From positions 372,001-436,000 of the forward strand of contig NZ_JAERRF010000008.1 of assembly GCF_016741875.1 (NCBI RefSeq): a stretch of 64,000 nucleotides of DNA, written 5' to 3'. The DNA comes from Streptomyces coffeae (GTDB taxonomy: Bacteria; Actinomycetota; Actinomycetes; Streptomycetales; Streptomycetaceae). Within the stretch, counting starts at the first letter, position 1, and each line of letters begins with the position of its first letter. The notes below the pieces were generated by a model, which worked only from the letters and a program-made list of their open reading frames with translations, did not search any database and was not told where the DNA came from. Shown in pieces: positions 24,223-32,610 of the stretch. Both the position numbers and the translations under genes were made by a program.

Positions 24223-25610
24223 TACCGGCCTCCTTCTCGATCCTCTTGGTCTTCTCGGTCCCGGCTCGGGTCGTGATCCCCCAGGGACTGCGCCACCTCG
24301 TGCCGACCGCGGCGGGTGCCCGCGACCACACTGGCGACGGAGGCGCGGGCGGCCGCGGGCGTCCAGCCGTCGCCGTTCGGCGCGGAGGTCCCGGCGGAGG
24401 CGGCGGTGACGGTGGCCGGTGGGGTGGCGGCCGGTGCGCCGGTGGTCGGTGCGGTGGTCCGCGGCGGTGGCGTACGACGGCGGTTGCGGCGCTGGGGCAG
24501 CCCGGTGGCGGCCGGGCCCCCTGGTCGTACCGCGCCCGGATCCGGGTCCGGGTCCTTGGCCGTTTCGGGCTCGGTGGCGTCCGCCGCCCCGCTGTCCACG
24601 GAGAGCGGATCGACCGCCAGGGAGACGGGCTCCACGACGACCGGCTCCGCCTCCGGCACCGGCGCGCCGACCGTGAACTCCGTCAGCAGCCGGTGCGGAA
24701 CGAAGACCACCACCCGGGTCCCGCCGTACGCCGAGGCCGTGGACAGCTCGACCCCGAAGCCCAGCTCCCGCGACCAGCGCCCGACACAGGCGAGCCCCAG
24801 CCGTGGCACCGCGCCCAGCTGTGCCAGATCCAGCCCTTCGCGCAACTGCCCATGGGCCTGTTCCAGGACATCGGACGGCATTCCGAGCCCCGCGTCGTCG
24901 ATCTCGATGACGGCGCCCGCGGCCACCTCCCGGATCGAGACGGCCACCTGAGTGCGGGAGGGGGAGAAGACGGTGGCGTTCTCCAGCAGTTCGGCGACGG
25001 TGTGCATCAGGCCCTCGACGGCGGGCGCCACCACATAGAGGCTCTGCCCGCCATGCACCTCCACCCGGCCGAACTCCAGGATCCGCGACTGCGCGCCGCG
25101 CACACAGTCGAAGAGGGTCACCGGCCGGGTCTCCCGCCGCGCCGGCCAGATCCCGCACATCACCAGCAGGGTCTGCGCCTTGCGGGTCATCTGGGCGGCG
25201 GCGTGGTCGGCCTTCATCACCTCGGCCATCAGCCGGGCGTCACTGACGTACTGCCCGAGGCCGTCGAGCACCTGCTGCTGCACCATCGACATGGCGTGCA
25301 TGTTCCGGGCCACCGACTCGAACGACGCCTGCACCGAGTCCCGCAGGATCCGCTCCCGGCGCGCTGCCTCGTCCCGATCGGCCTGTACGGCCGCCAGGCG
25401 CGTCATCTCTTCGCCCCGCTCGGCGGCCAGGGCTCTCTGCTCCGCGGAGTTGGCGCGTTCTCGTTCGGAAACGGCTTGTTCCCGGTGGGTCTCGGCCCGT
25501 GCCTCGCGGACGGCCCTGCGCAATCGGGACACCCATATCAGGCACAGCAACAACACCAGCGCCAGCAGTGCGGATGCGGCCACGGCGACGGCCTCCGCCC
25601 CCGACAGCAC
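24222..25610 (-). CDS. cvnA: Conservon sensor histidine kinase-like protein
   Basis: A 462-residue protein with one membrane helix (residues 7-28), then a coiled coil rich in Glu and Arg (30-90), a helical dimerisation region and an HATPase domain with N-box LLENATVFS and G-box-like IDDAGLGMP. The last 130 residues are Pro/Ala/Thr-rich and disordered. It lacks an obvious phosphorylatable HisKA site, as is typical of CvnA. It heads the operon cvnABCD-P450-P450. In S. coelicolor and S. griseus one conservon (rarABCDE) affects aerial growth and antibiotic production. Confidence 0.92.
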   Translation of the reverse strand: MLSGAEAVAVAASALLALVLLLCLIWVSRLRRAVREARAETHREQAVSERERANSAEQRALAAERGEEMTRLAAVQADRDEAARRERILRDSVQASFESVARNMHAMSMVQQQVLDGLGQYVSDARLMAEVMKADHAAAQMTRKAQTLLVMCGIWPARRETRPVTLFDCVRGAQSRILEFGRVEVHGGQSLYVVAPAVEGLMHTVAELLENATVFSPSRTQVAVSIREVAAGAVIEIDDAGLGMPSDVLEQAHGQLREGLDLAQLGAVPRLGLACVGRWSRELGFGVELSTASAYGGTRVVVFVPHRLLTEFTVGAPVPEAEPVVVEPVSLAVDPLSVDSGAADATEPETAKDPDPDPGAVRPGGPAATGLPQRRNRRRTPPPRTTAPTTGAPAATPPATVTAASAGTSAPNGDGWTPAAARASVASVVAGTRRGRHEVAQSLGDHDPSRDREDQEDREGGR

Positions 25611-25742
25611 CTATGACACCTCCATCCGGGACACGGCCAAGAACGGGCAGATACTACTGACCAACCGATCAGAAGAGTCAGGTAGTTGCCAAACTCTCAC
25701 CGTTACGGACGGAGGGGGCAACCGTCCCTTGACGCCGCGCGG

Positions 25743-27101
25743 CTACCGGGAAGAGGCCCGCGGCAGCCGCAACAGCAGGCGAGCGCCGCCCTCGGGGCTG
25801 CTGTGGACGGTGAGCGTCCCGCCGTGGGCGTGAGCGATGTCATTCGCGATGGCAAGCCCCAGACCGGTGCCGCCGTCCTGGCGGGCCCGGGCGTGATCCA
25901 GCCGGGTGAAACGTTCGAAGACCCGCTCGCGGTCGGCCTCGGGAATGCCGGGTCCGTCGTCGTCCACGGTCAGTTCGACCATGCCGTCGTGAATGCCGAC
26001 AGTGACGGAGACGGTGGCGCGGGCGTGCCGGCGGGCGTTGTCGGTGAGGTTGGTCAGCAGCCGGGAGAGCTGGACCCGGCTGCCGTGGACGACGGCGGTG
26101 CCGGCGGTGTCGGCGGTGCCCGCGGTGTCGGGGTCGGTGTTGTCGGCGCCGGGGTCGATGGGGTCGATGGGGGCGAGCGTGACCGTCTCGGGGTGGCGCC
26201 GCGCCTCCTCGGCCGTCAGCGCCGCGAGGTCCACCGGCGACCGGGGCGGCGCCTCCTGCGCGTCCAACCGGGCGAGCAGCAGCAGATCGGAGGCGACCGC
26301 CTGGAGCCGCTCGGTGTCCCGGAGCGCCTTGTGCACGGCGGACGGCCAGTCGGTGCGATGCGGGCGGGCCATGGCGAGTTCGAGCTGTGCGCGGACGGCG
26401 GCGATGGGGCTGCGCAGCTCGTGCGAGGCGTCCGCGACGAACTGGCGCTGCCGGGTCATGGCCTGTTGCAGCCGGTCCAGGGTGTCGTTCATGGTCCGTG
26501 CGAGCCGGGATATCTCGTCCCGTGCCCCCGGAACCGGGACCCGGCGGTGCAGATCGCGTTCGGTGATCTCCGTGACCTCCCGCTGGATGGCCGCCACCGG
26601 GCGCAGCGCCCGTCCGACGAGCAGCCAGGTCAGACCGGCCACGAAGAGCACCAGACCGGCGGCCGCGGGTGCGACGTCATGCAGCAGCAGCCGTTTGGCG
26701 TTGTCGACGGCGGTCGTCGAGGGGTTGACCTTCACCTCGTAGGGCGAGGTGATCTCGGTGGCTTGGGTGACCTTGGTGGGACGGCCGTCGGTGATGTTGC
26801 CTGGCGGGGCAGGACGCTCCGCGCCGACAGTCCTCGAGGGGAACCTCTTCCCCTTCGCGTCCTGGATGAAGACCTGGTCGGGCATGATGACCACCGGCTC
26901 GCCGGAGTGCAGATCGGCCACGGTGAGCTGGTCCTTGAGGGAGACGGCGGCTTTCCGGGCATCGGTCCGCGCGCTGTCGCGCAGGTTCTGCTGGAGTGCC
27001 AGGACCAGGGCGAGCACACACAGCCCGATGGCGAACGTCACGGTCCCGGCCGCCGCCACCACGGCCTTGGCACGGACGCTCATCCCGCGTGCGATCCTCA
27101 T
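25743..27101 (-). CDS. Two-component sensor histidine kinase
   Basis: A 452-residue membrane kinase. TM1 spans about residues 12-36, an extracellular sensor about 37-140, TM2 around 145-165, then HAMP. HisKA follows with FVADASHELRSPIAAV (phosphorylated His), then N-box NLTDNARRH, G-boxes DDDGPGIP and GTGLGLAI. An insertion rich in Asp/Pro/Thr/Gly (APIDPIDPGADNTDPDT) separates HisKA and HATPase. I chose the ATG at 27101 with GGAGAGGG upstream. It pairs with the response regulator 44 bp upstream in the same operon. The signal is unknown. Confidence 0.9.
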   Translation of the reverse strand: MRIARGMSVRAKAVVAAAGTVTFAIGLCVLALVLALQQNLRDSARTDARKAAVSLKDQLTVADLHSGEPVVIMPDQVFIQDAKGKRFPSRTVGAERPAPPGNITDGRPTKVTQATEITSPYEVKVNPSTTAVDNAKRLLLHDVAPAAAGLVLFVAGLTWLLVGRALRPVAAIQREVTEITERDLHRRVPVPGARDEISRLARTMNDTLDRLQQAMTRQRQFVADASHELRSPIAAVRAQLELAMARPHRTDWPSAVHKALRDTERLQAVASDLLLLARLDAQEAPPRSPVDLAALTAEEARRHPETVTLAPIDPIDPGADNTDPDTAGTADTAGTAVVHGSRVQLSRLLTNLTDNARRHARATVSVTVGIHDGMVELTVDDDGPGIPEADRERVFERFTRLDHARARQDGGTGLGLAIANDIAHAHGGTLTVHSSPEGGARLLLRLPRASSR

Positions 27102-27145
27102 ACCGCGCCGACCCTCTCCGCTTCCGCTCGTACCACTGTCCGTCG

Positions 27146-27850
27146 TCAGCCGCCGTCGCGGGCCAGCAGATATCCCGCGCCCCGGATGGTGCGGATCGCG
27201 GTCCGTCCGTACGGCACATCGATCTTCCGGCGCAAGGCCCTGATGTACACCTCGACCAGGTTGGCGCCCCCGTCGTAGGCGGTGTCCCACACCGTCCGCA
27301 CGATCTCGGACTTGGACACCACCTGTCCGGCGCGGCGGGCCAGGAACTCCAGCACGGCGAACTCCTTGGCCGTGAGCGTCACGTTCTCGCCGCCGCGCGA
27401 GCAGGCCAGCGCGGCCGGTTCCAGCCGGAGGTCGCCCAGCTCCAGCACCTCGGGGCGGTCCAGCCCACCGCGCCGGACCAGGGCGCGGACGCGGGCGATC
27501 AGGACGACGTAGGAGAACGGCTTGGTGAGGTAGTCGTCGGCCCCGACATCGAGCCCGTCGGCCTCGTCGTACTCGCCGTCCTTGGCGGTCAGCATCAGGA
27601 TCGGCGTCCAGACGCCCGCCTCGCGCAGCCGGGAGCAGACCTGGTAGCCGGACATCCCGGGGAGCATCACATCGAGCACGACGGCGGCGTACTCGGTGTC
27701 GGTGGCGTTGCCGGTGTCAGCGGCGGCCAGGGCCATGGTCAGACCGCTCCGCCCGTCCCCGGCCTCCTCGACGGTGAAGCCCTCCTCTTCCAGCCCCTCC
27801 CGGAGGAGTTCCCGGAGCCGGGCGTCGTCTTCCACCACGAGTATGCGCAC
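27146..27850 (-). CDS. OmpR-family response regulator
   Basis: A 234-residue regulator. The receiver domain is residues 1-120, with the acidic pocket VEDD, the phosphorylated Asp in VVLDVMLPG and Lys in LTKPFS. A C-terminal OmpR winged helix at 140-230 has VTLTAKEFAVLEFLARRAGQ and NLVEVYIRALRRKID. GTG start. Three copies of a 17-base repeat lie directly upstream and may be its autoregulatory site. Confidence 0.92.
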   Translation of the reverse strand: MRILVVEDDARLRELLREGLEEEGFTVEEAGDGRSGLTMALAAADTGNATDTEYAAVVLDVMLPGMSGYQVCSRLREAGVWTPILMLTAKDGEYDEADGLDVGADDYLTKPFSYVVLIARVRALVRRGGLDRPEVLELGDLRLEPAALACSRGGENVTLTAKEFAVLEFLARRAGQVVSKSEIVRTVWDTAYDGGANLVEVYIRALRRKIDVPYGRTAIRTIRGAGYLLARDGG

Positions 27851-27872
27851 CGGCTCAGAATGGCACGCTCGA

Positions 27873-27959
27873 GCTGAGTCCCCGCTGAAACGGACCGGGC
27901 GCCATCGGCGCGGAGCAGGCCCTTCAGCGGGGACTCAGCTCCTTCAGCGGGGACTCAGC
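27873..27959. repeat. Three copies of a 17-base repeat, one inverted
   Basis: TTCAGCGGGGACTCAGC occurs as two copies in direct 20-bp tandem (27923-27939 and 27943-27959) and once inverted (27873-27889). They lie between a response-regulator gene and a divergent secreted-protein gene. The inverted pair could fold into a 17-base-pair hairpin, or the set could be binding sites for the response regulator. Confidence 0.7.
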
Positions 27960-28065
27960 GGCGGTGCGACACCGTGGACCTGCCGGTGGACAGGGGTCCA
28001 CCGCAGCCGAACTTCCGTGACAGCAAACGGAGTTCGGTGTCCCGACAAGAAGGAGACATGTGACG

Positions 28066-28695
28066 ATGTCGACGACGACCCGCTCCGCCACCGCGAAGCG
28101 CCGCACCATCCTGTTCGCCGTGGCCGCGGGCGCCCTGGCCCTGGGCGCCGCGGCGCCCGCCTCGGCTTCCTCCTCCGACTCCCGCTCGGTGAAGAAGCAC
28201 GGCGATCGCATCACGATCACCTGCGACGCCCGGGGCACGAAGGTCGAAGCGGACGCGCGGGGCGAGATCAGCGCTTCTGGCAAGGCCTACGGCGAGAAGA
28301 GCGTCCCCGCGCGGCTCGCGTGCGGTGAGGCGGTCAAGGCCATCGAGGTCATCGAGGCCAGCGAGGCCATCAAGGGCATCAAGCCCATCAAGGTCACTGA
28401 GGGGGCCGGTATCGGCACGGCCCCCGGGCCCGGCAAGGGCTGCGAGACGCTCGTCGTGGGCAAGGAGGCCGGGGACAAGGCGGTCCCCGCTCTGCCCGGC
28501 AAGCACGGTGAGAGTGCGCTGCGCATCAAGGACGCGAAGGACGGCAAGCCCATCATCGTCAAGCCCGCCAAGCCCATCGAGATCGTCAAGCCGGGCAAGC
28601 CCGCGAAGCCGGGCACGGTGTGCACCACTGTTGTGATCAAGGACGGGAAGCGGGTGGCCAAGCCGTCCGGGGAGATCATGGACGCCCGTCGCTGA
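28066..28695 (+). CDS. Secreted Lys/Ile/Pro-rich protein
   Basis: A 209-residue exported protein. It has a signal peptide of about 36 residues (RSATAKRRT, then a hydrophobic core, cleavage after APASAS). The mature chain has four Cys (TCDA, LACGE, KGCE, TVCTT) that could form two disulphides. Its repetitive middle carries KAIEVIEASEAIKGIKPIKV, and its tail has KPAKPIEIVKPGKPAKPG repeats. I prefer the ATG at 28066 with AAGGAG ten bases upstream over the GTG two codons earlier. I do not recognise a family. It is divergent from the two-component system, which may control it. Confidence 0.7.
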   Translation: MSTTTRSATAKRRTILFAVAAGALALGAAAPASASSSDSRSVKKHGDRITITCDARGTKVEADARGEISASGKAYGEKSVPARLACGEAVKAIEVIEASEAIKGIKPIKVTEGAGIGTAPGPGKGCETLVVGKEAGDKAVPALPGKHGESALRIKDAKDGKPIIVKPAKPIEIVKPGKPAKPGTVCTTVVIKDGKRVAKPSGEIMDARR

Positions 28696-28699
28696 GATA

Positions 28700-28754
28700 G
28701 CGGCCGGAAGTGGGGGCTCCGGCCGCGGGCCCGGCGCGCACCGCGCGCCGGGCC
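28700..28754 (+). terminator. Double hairpin terminator after the secreted protein gene
   Basis: A first hairpin has 9-base arms GCGGCCGGA and TCCGGCCGC (28700-28726). A second has 12-base arms GGCCCGGCGCGC and GCGCGCCGGGCC with a 3-base loop (28728-28754). Confidence 0.75.
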
Positions 28755-28840
28755 TTCGCCGCTGCCGTCCGGGACCCTCACCATCCCGCCGCCCAGGGCC
28801 CTCGCCGTCCCGCCGTCGGGGCCGTTCTAGGCTCCTGATC

Positions 28841-29623
28841 ATGCCTGACATACCCCTGACGACGCTGCTCCTGCTCTGTCTGGCCGCGGCGGCGGCCGGC
28901 TGGATCGACGCCGTCGTGGGAGGCGGGGGCCTGCTGATGCTGCCCGCCCTGCTGGTCGGACTCCCGCATCTCCAGCCGACGTTCATCCTCGGCACCAACA
29001 AGGCGATCGCCATCTGCGGCACCACGGGCGCCGCCGTCACCTACACCCGTAAGGCGCCCCTGGATCTGCGGATCGCCATCCGTATCGGCGTGGCCGCCGC
29101 CATCGGCTCGCTCACGGGGGCGTATCTCGCCTCCGGCATCGACAGCGGTGTCCTCCGCCCGCTCATCATGGCCGTGCTGCTGGCGGTCCTCGCGTTCGTC
29201 CTGCTGCGCCCCGCCTTCGGCACCGCCCCCGCCCTGACCGGCCCCGTGTCCCGCCGCCGTGTGCTCACCGCCGTGCTCGGTGTGGGCCTGGGCATCGGCT
29301 TCTACGACGGCCTCATCGGCCCCGGCACCGGCACCTTCCTCGTCCTGGCCCTGGCCGCCACCCTCGGCACCGACCTGGTCACCTCATCGGCCACCGCCAA
29401 GGTGGTCAACGTCTGCACCAACGTGGGCGCCCTCCTCACCTTCGGCCTCCAAGGCAGCGTCCTCTGGCGCCTGGCCGCCGTCCTGGCCTGCTTCAACCTC
29501 GCGGGCGGCATGGTGGGCGCGCGGATGGCCCTGAAGCGGGGGAGCGGTTTTGTGCGCGGGGTGCTGGTGGTGGTCGTGGTCTCGCTGGTGTGCAAGCTGG
29601 GATACGACCAGTGGGTTTCCTGA
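28841..29623 (+). CDS. TauE/SafE (TSUP) family membrane transporter
   Basis: A 260-residue inner-membrane protein with about eight hydrophobic segments in two similar halves. The repeated family motifs are GWIDAVVGGGGLLMLPALL near residues 20-38 and GFYDGLIGPGTGTFLVLAL near 150. Family members export or import sulphite, sulphonates or other small anions; substrate not predictable. It is flanked by hairpins on both sides, so probably monocistronic. Confidence 0.88.
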   Translation: MPDIPLTTLLLLCLAAAAAGWIDAVVGGGGLLMLPALLVGLPHLQPTFILGTNKAIAICGTTGAAVTYTRKAPLDLRIAIRIGVAAAIGSLTGAYLASGIDSGVLRPLIMAVLLAVLAFVLLRPAFGTAPALTGPVSRRRVLTAVLGVGLGIGFYDGLIGPGTGTFLVLALAATLGTDLVTSSATAKVVNVCTNVGALLTFGLQGSVLWRLAAVLACFNLAGGMVGARMALKRGSGFVRGVLVVVVVSLVCKLGYDQWVS

Positions 29624-29682
29624 TCCTTCCTCGCCGATGTAGGAGCTGGGGGAGCGGCTGAAGGGCCAGGCGGTTTCCCCTG

Positions 29683-29728
29683 CCGTGCACATCCGACGAA
29701 TCGGCGCTTGATCGTCGGATGCGCACGG
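29683..29728. terminator. Bidirectional terminator between convergent genes
   Basis: CATCCGACGA (29690-29699) pairs with TCGTCGGATG (29712-29721), and the stem extends outward with CCGTGC/GCACGG after one mismatch. It sits between the TSUP gene and the convergent operon. Confidence 0.75.
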
Positions 29729-29753
29729 TCGCGGGCCGGATATCGGCCGGGCG

Positions 29754-30581
29754 TCACAGTGACGATACTGCGCAGTCCTCCAGACGGGCGGCGAGCTCGA
29801 AGGAGGCCTTGGGGATGGTGCCGTAGTCGTCGTCGGACTTGGCCTCCAGCCGCTGGACAGCCACGGCGAGGGAGCGGCACAGCGGTGGGGCGGCAAGGGC
29901 GGGGGAGTCGACGACGCGGGTGCTGGCGGCGACTCCGGAGTGCAGGATGGCCATGGTGCGCTGGATCATGGACTGGGGGGTGTACCAGGTGCCGCGGTGC
30001 CCTTGACGGGGCGGCCGTCGCAGGAGGCACACCAGGTCGTCATCGGGGCGGGACTGGTTCTCCAGGTCCTCCAGGAAGGCCGCCTCGTGTGCCCAGTGCT
30101 CGGCGTCCCGGAGTTCTCCGCGCTGCGTGTGCATCAGGTGCAGGCACAGCGCCGCGGTGGCGCTGCCCGCGCCGGCCGAGAACTGCCACCAGAACTGGGC
30201 TCCTTCCCGGTCGGCCAGGTGCAGCAGGCAGGCGAAGATCAGTGCGCTGGCGGGTTCGACGCGGCATGACCGGGCCAGCAGGGCGATGTGGTGAGCGGCC
30301 CGGGTGTCGCGGATCACCAGGGTGGACAGCTTGCGCAGGTCGTACGCGGCCTGTTCGTGCTGGGCGGTGCACACCCGGGCGCGGTCACGGGGAGCGTCCT
30401 CGGGAAGCTCGGACCTGACCCGCTGTGCGGAGGATTCCAGCAGCAGGGCGCTGCGCCACCAGGTGTCGGCGACTTCGCGTTCGATGCGCAGGCGGGAGGC
30501 GGCGGTGTCCTCGTCGTCGTACTCGTTCTGGAGGATCTCGGCGTCGGCCAGGAGCTTGTCGACGTTGTGCGGCGGTGTCAT
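29754..30581 (-). CDS. Hypothetical helical protein of a sigma-factor operon
   Basis: A 275-residue, mostly alpha-helical soluble protein with several Trp/His-rich helices (REGAQFWWQFSAGAGSATAA, DAEHWAHEAAFLEDLENQ). No catalytic motif is recognised. I chose the ATG at 30581 with GAGGAG upstream, 1 bp from the sigma-like gene's stop. It is last in a three-gene operon, so it could be a partner or regulator of the sigma-like protein. Function unknown. Confidence 0.65.
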   Translation of the reverse strand: MTPPHNVDKLLADAEILQNEYDDEDTAASRLRIEREVADTWWRSALLLESSAQRVRSELPEDAPRDRARVCTAQHEQAAYDLRKLSTLVIRDTRAAHHIALLARSCRVEPASALIFACLLHLADREGAQFWWQFSAGAGSATAALCLHLMHTQRGELRDAEHWAHEAAFLEDLENQSRPDDDLVCLLRRPPRQGHRGTWYTPQSMIQRTMAILHSGVAASTRVVDSPALAAPPLCRSLAVAVQRLEAKSDDDYGTIPKASFELAARLEDCAVSSL

Positions 30582-30582
30582 G

Positions 30583-31167
30583 TCACTCCTCATCGTCGCA
30601 GTCCGCATCGAGTGCTATGCCCAGTTCTTTGGCGACCTTCCGGCGGGCGAGATGGCGGTGGGAGCGCACGGTGGCTTCGGTGACTCCCATGATGCGGGCG
30701 GTGGTGTCGGTGGAGAAGCCGAGGACGTGCCGCAGCACCAGGACGTCGAACTGCCTCTCGGGCAGCCGGGCTATCGCCGGGTACAGGCCCAGAGCGCTTT
30801 CTATGACCTCGAACTCATGGCGGCTCGACTCCAGCACCGCACGCATGACCAGCTGGAGGATGGCCGTCTCGGGCATGGCGGGCTGACGGCCCTGGAGTTT
30901 GAGCTCGCCCGCGACGGTTTCCTTGAGCAGGGCCCAGGCGGAGGCCGCGGGGTTGGCCTCTTCCATCAGGTGTGCCCAGTTCATGGCCAGGTGCATCAGC
31001 ACCCGGTGGACCAGCTCACCGGCCGCGTGCGCATCCCCGAGATGCAGGTGGGCGTAGCGGCGGTAGGCGCGGTAGTACTGGTCGTGGAAGGCCCAGAAAG
31101 CTTTCGGCAGTTGGGGCAGCTGGACCATCAGGGCGGGCCGGGACTGCGAAGTGTGCTCGTCACTCAC
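30583..31167 (-). CDS. Sigma-70-like (ECF-type) RNA polymerase factor
   Basis: A 194-residue protein whose C-terminal part matches sigma region 4: LPERQFDVLVLRHVLGFS, then TTARIMGVTEATVRSHRHLA as the helix-turn-helix for the -35 element. The N-terminal half corresponds to region 2 but is weak (FWAFHDQYYRAYRRYAHLHL, AHAAGELVHRVLMHLAMNW) and lacks a clear DxxQE-like core motif. It may be a divergent sigma factor or a DNA-binding relative. Its ATG overlaps the upstream 62-residue gene by four bases. Confidence 0.75.
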   Translation of the reverse strand: MSDEHTSQSRPALMVQLPQLPKAFWAFHDQYYRAYRRYAHLHLGDAHAAGELVHRVLMHLAMNWAHLMEEANPAASAWALLKETVAGELKLQGRQPAMPETAILQLVMRAVLESSRHEFEVIESALGLYPAIARLPERQFDVLVLRHVLGFSTDTTARIMGVTEATVRSHRHLARRKVAKELGIALDADCDDEE

Positions 31168-31352
31168 TCCCGGCCACCATCCTCACCAACCGTGCACGCC
31201 GTAGGGATGCCGTCGGGGCGCTCCATCAAGGCTGCGGCTCCCACGCGAACCCCGGCGCCGAGCAACCGGCGGGCCAGTGCCATGGCGTCCGGGATGAACA
31301 CGCGCAGCGCGATAGCCGAGGCCGGCGCGCTGTTGGCGACTTCGTGAGTCAC
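31164..31352 (-). CDS. Small protein translationally coupled to the sigma-like factor
   Basis: A 62-residue frame from a GTG with GAAGGGCC upstream; its TGA overlaps the start of the sigma-like gene (ATGA). The middle is a hydrophobic, Arg-punctuated helix (AIALRVFIPDAMALARRLLG). Coupling and position suggest a leader or small regulator of the factor, but no family is recognised. Confidence 0.55.
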   Translation of the reverse strand: MTHEVANSAPASAIALRVFIPDAMALARRLLGAGVRVGAAALMERPDGIPTACTVGEDGGRE

Positions 31353-31769
31353 GTGTGCAAGGCCCTTCTTGTTTGCAAATCGGCAGCACCTGATCCCCCC
31401 TTGGGGTGCTGGAGGGCGTCTTTGCCCTCGATCACCAGCTAATCGGGCCGAGGCGCCAAACGTTGAACTCCCCGCTAGATTTCCCTATGCAAACGTAACT
31501 GGGGAGTTACTCTTGTTCGAATCAATGCCCCATCGCGCGCGGCGGGACTTCGGGGTGACGCCGCCTCGGTTTCCCGCTCTCACCTGCGCGTCTACGCAAC
31601 GGGTGCCACCTGGTTCTCGCTTCACGTAACGATGGTGAGTCGCACTCCGGTCTCACTCCGCGCCGATCACGTGTCGTAGATCACAAACAGCGTGGCGTCT
31701 CCGCCCGCTCCAAGGGTGGTCCGGTGCGGGCGAGCGCGGTGACCTCACGTCCCGGGCCGGGAGCAAAGG
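31353..31769. other. Intergenic region with an inverted repeat
   Basis: I see no supportable gene in these 417 bases. They must hold the promoter of the sigma-like operon. Notable are GTAACT-GGGG-AGTTAC (31495-31510), a perfect inverted repeat, and two TTTGCAAA/ATGCAAAC-like AT-rich stretches unusual for this GC level. A rightward frame at 31369-31629 has no ribosome binding site or recognisable protein. Confidence 0.5.
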
Positions 31770-31807
31770 AGCCTGCACTCCCGCGCCCGTGCGCGGGAGT
31801 GCAGGCT
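31770..31807 (-). terminator. Perfect 16-base-pair hairpin terminator
   Basis: Arms 31770-31785 and 31792-31807 are perfectly complementary around a 6-base loop, 15 bp past the stop of the secreted-protein gene. Confidence 0.85.
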
Positions 31808-31822
31808 GGTGATGCAGGTGCC

Positions 31823-32233
31823 TTACGCCCAGACCTTGTACCTGGAGGAGCAGTAGCTGAAGCCGCTCTTCTTGAAGCACGCCTGCAGATAGAGGGTCGT
31901 GCCCTCGGTGACGTTCTTGGACTTGCATGCCGTGTAGTCGGCATTGTGGCCCTTGGTGGAGGCAGTGACACCGCTTGAGATGCTGCCGGTGACGTAGCCG
32001 CCGTCGCTGGCGCCGTCGTAGGCGCAGACCTTGTCGCCCTCGTTGTAGAACGCCACGCTGGAGGAGCCGACACCATTGATGTACATCACGATCTCGTCGC
32101 GCTTGTCATAGTGCTCGATCTCGAAGGACACGTTGGTGGCGGCGGAGGCCGGGGCGGCGGTTGTGGCGGTCAGCGCGCCGGCCGCCAGGGCCGCAGCGCC
32201 CAGGGACGCGGCGATGCGTCGGGATATGCGCAC
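31823..32233 (-). CDS. Small secreted protein with four cysteines
   Basis: A 136-residue exported protein. The signal peptide ends at APASA-ATNVS near residue 32. The mature domain of about 104 residues has four Cys (KVCAY, TACKS, QACF, SYCSS), probably two disulphides, and looks all-beta (VSFEIEHYDKRDEIVMYI). GTG start with AAGGAG nine bases upstream. Monocistronic with its own terminator. Function unknown; small extracellular proteins of this style are common in Streptomyces. Confidence 0.75.
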   Translation of the reverse strand: MRISRRIAASLGAAALAAGALTATTAAPASAATNVSFEIEHYDKRDEIVMYINGVGSSSVAFYNEGDKVCAYDGASDGGYVTGSISSGVTASTKGHNADYTACKSKNVTEGTTLYLQACFKKSGFSYCSSRYKVWA

Positions 32234-32610
32234 GAGTACGTGCTCCTTGCTGGATGGTTTGGTGGTACGGACCGGATGACCACGTGTCCGTTCCAGATCC
32301 GCCGAACAAACGAATCTCTTAACGGGAAGATGATCGAACTAACGCCCCTCCAGGATGCCGGAATGCGGCCAGTGAGTCGTTATCGCTGAGTGCCCAACTG
32401 TGTTGGCAATGAGTCCACTCGTGGTTGCGGAAGCCCTGATGCCGGTGGTTCTTGGGCGTGGTGCCGTAGGCGGCGCGCCGTCGGCTCACCGTTACAGCTG
32501 CCCCCAATGGGTGGGGCGACCTGGGCGGCCTGGCGTCAGGGCGACGTCTGCTGAATGGCCTGATCGCAGACCTTGGACGGTCCCGGGGTGCTGGTGTGGG
32601 CCAACCCCGG
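32234..32610. other. Intergenic region, no gene recognised
   Basis: These 377 bases contain the promoter of the small secreted protein (AT-rich around 32300-32345). A leftward stretch around 32400-32470 encodes AYGTTPKNHRHQGFRNHEW in one frame, faintly like a transposase end, but nothing that can be called a gene. Confidence 0.45.

Noticed and set aside
31495..31510. GTAACT-GGGG-AGTTAC inverted repeat as a separate regulatory call
   Set aside because: Good symmetry but no clear gene start nearby in a fitting position; recorded inside the intergenic description instead.
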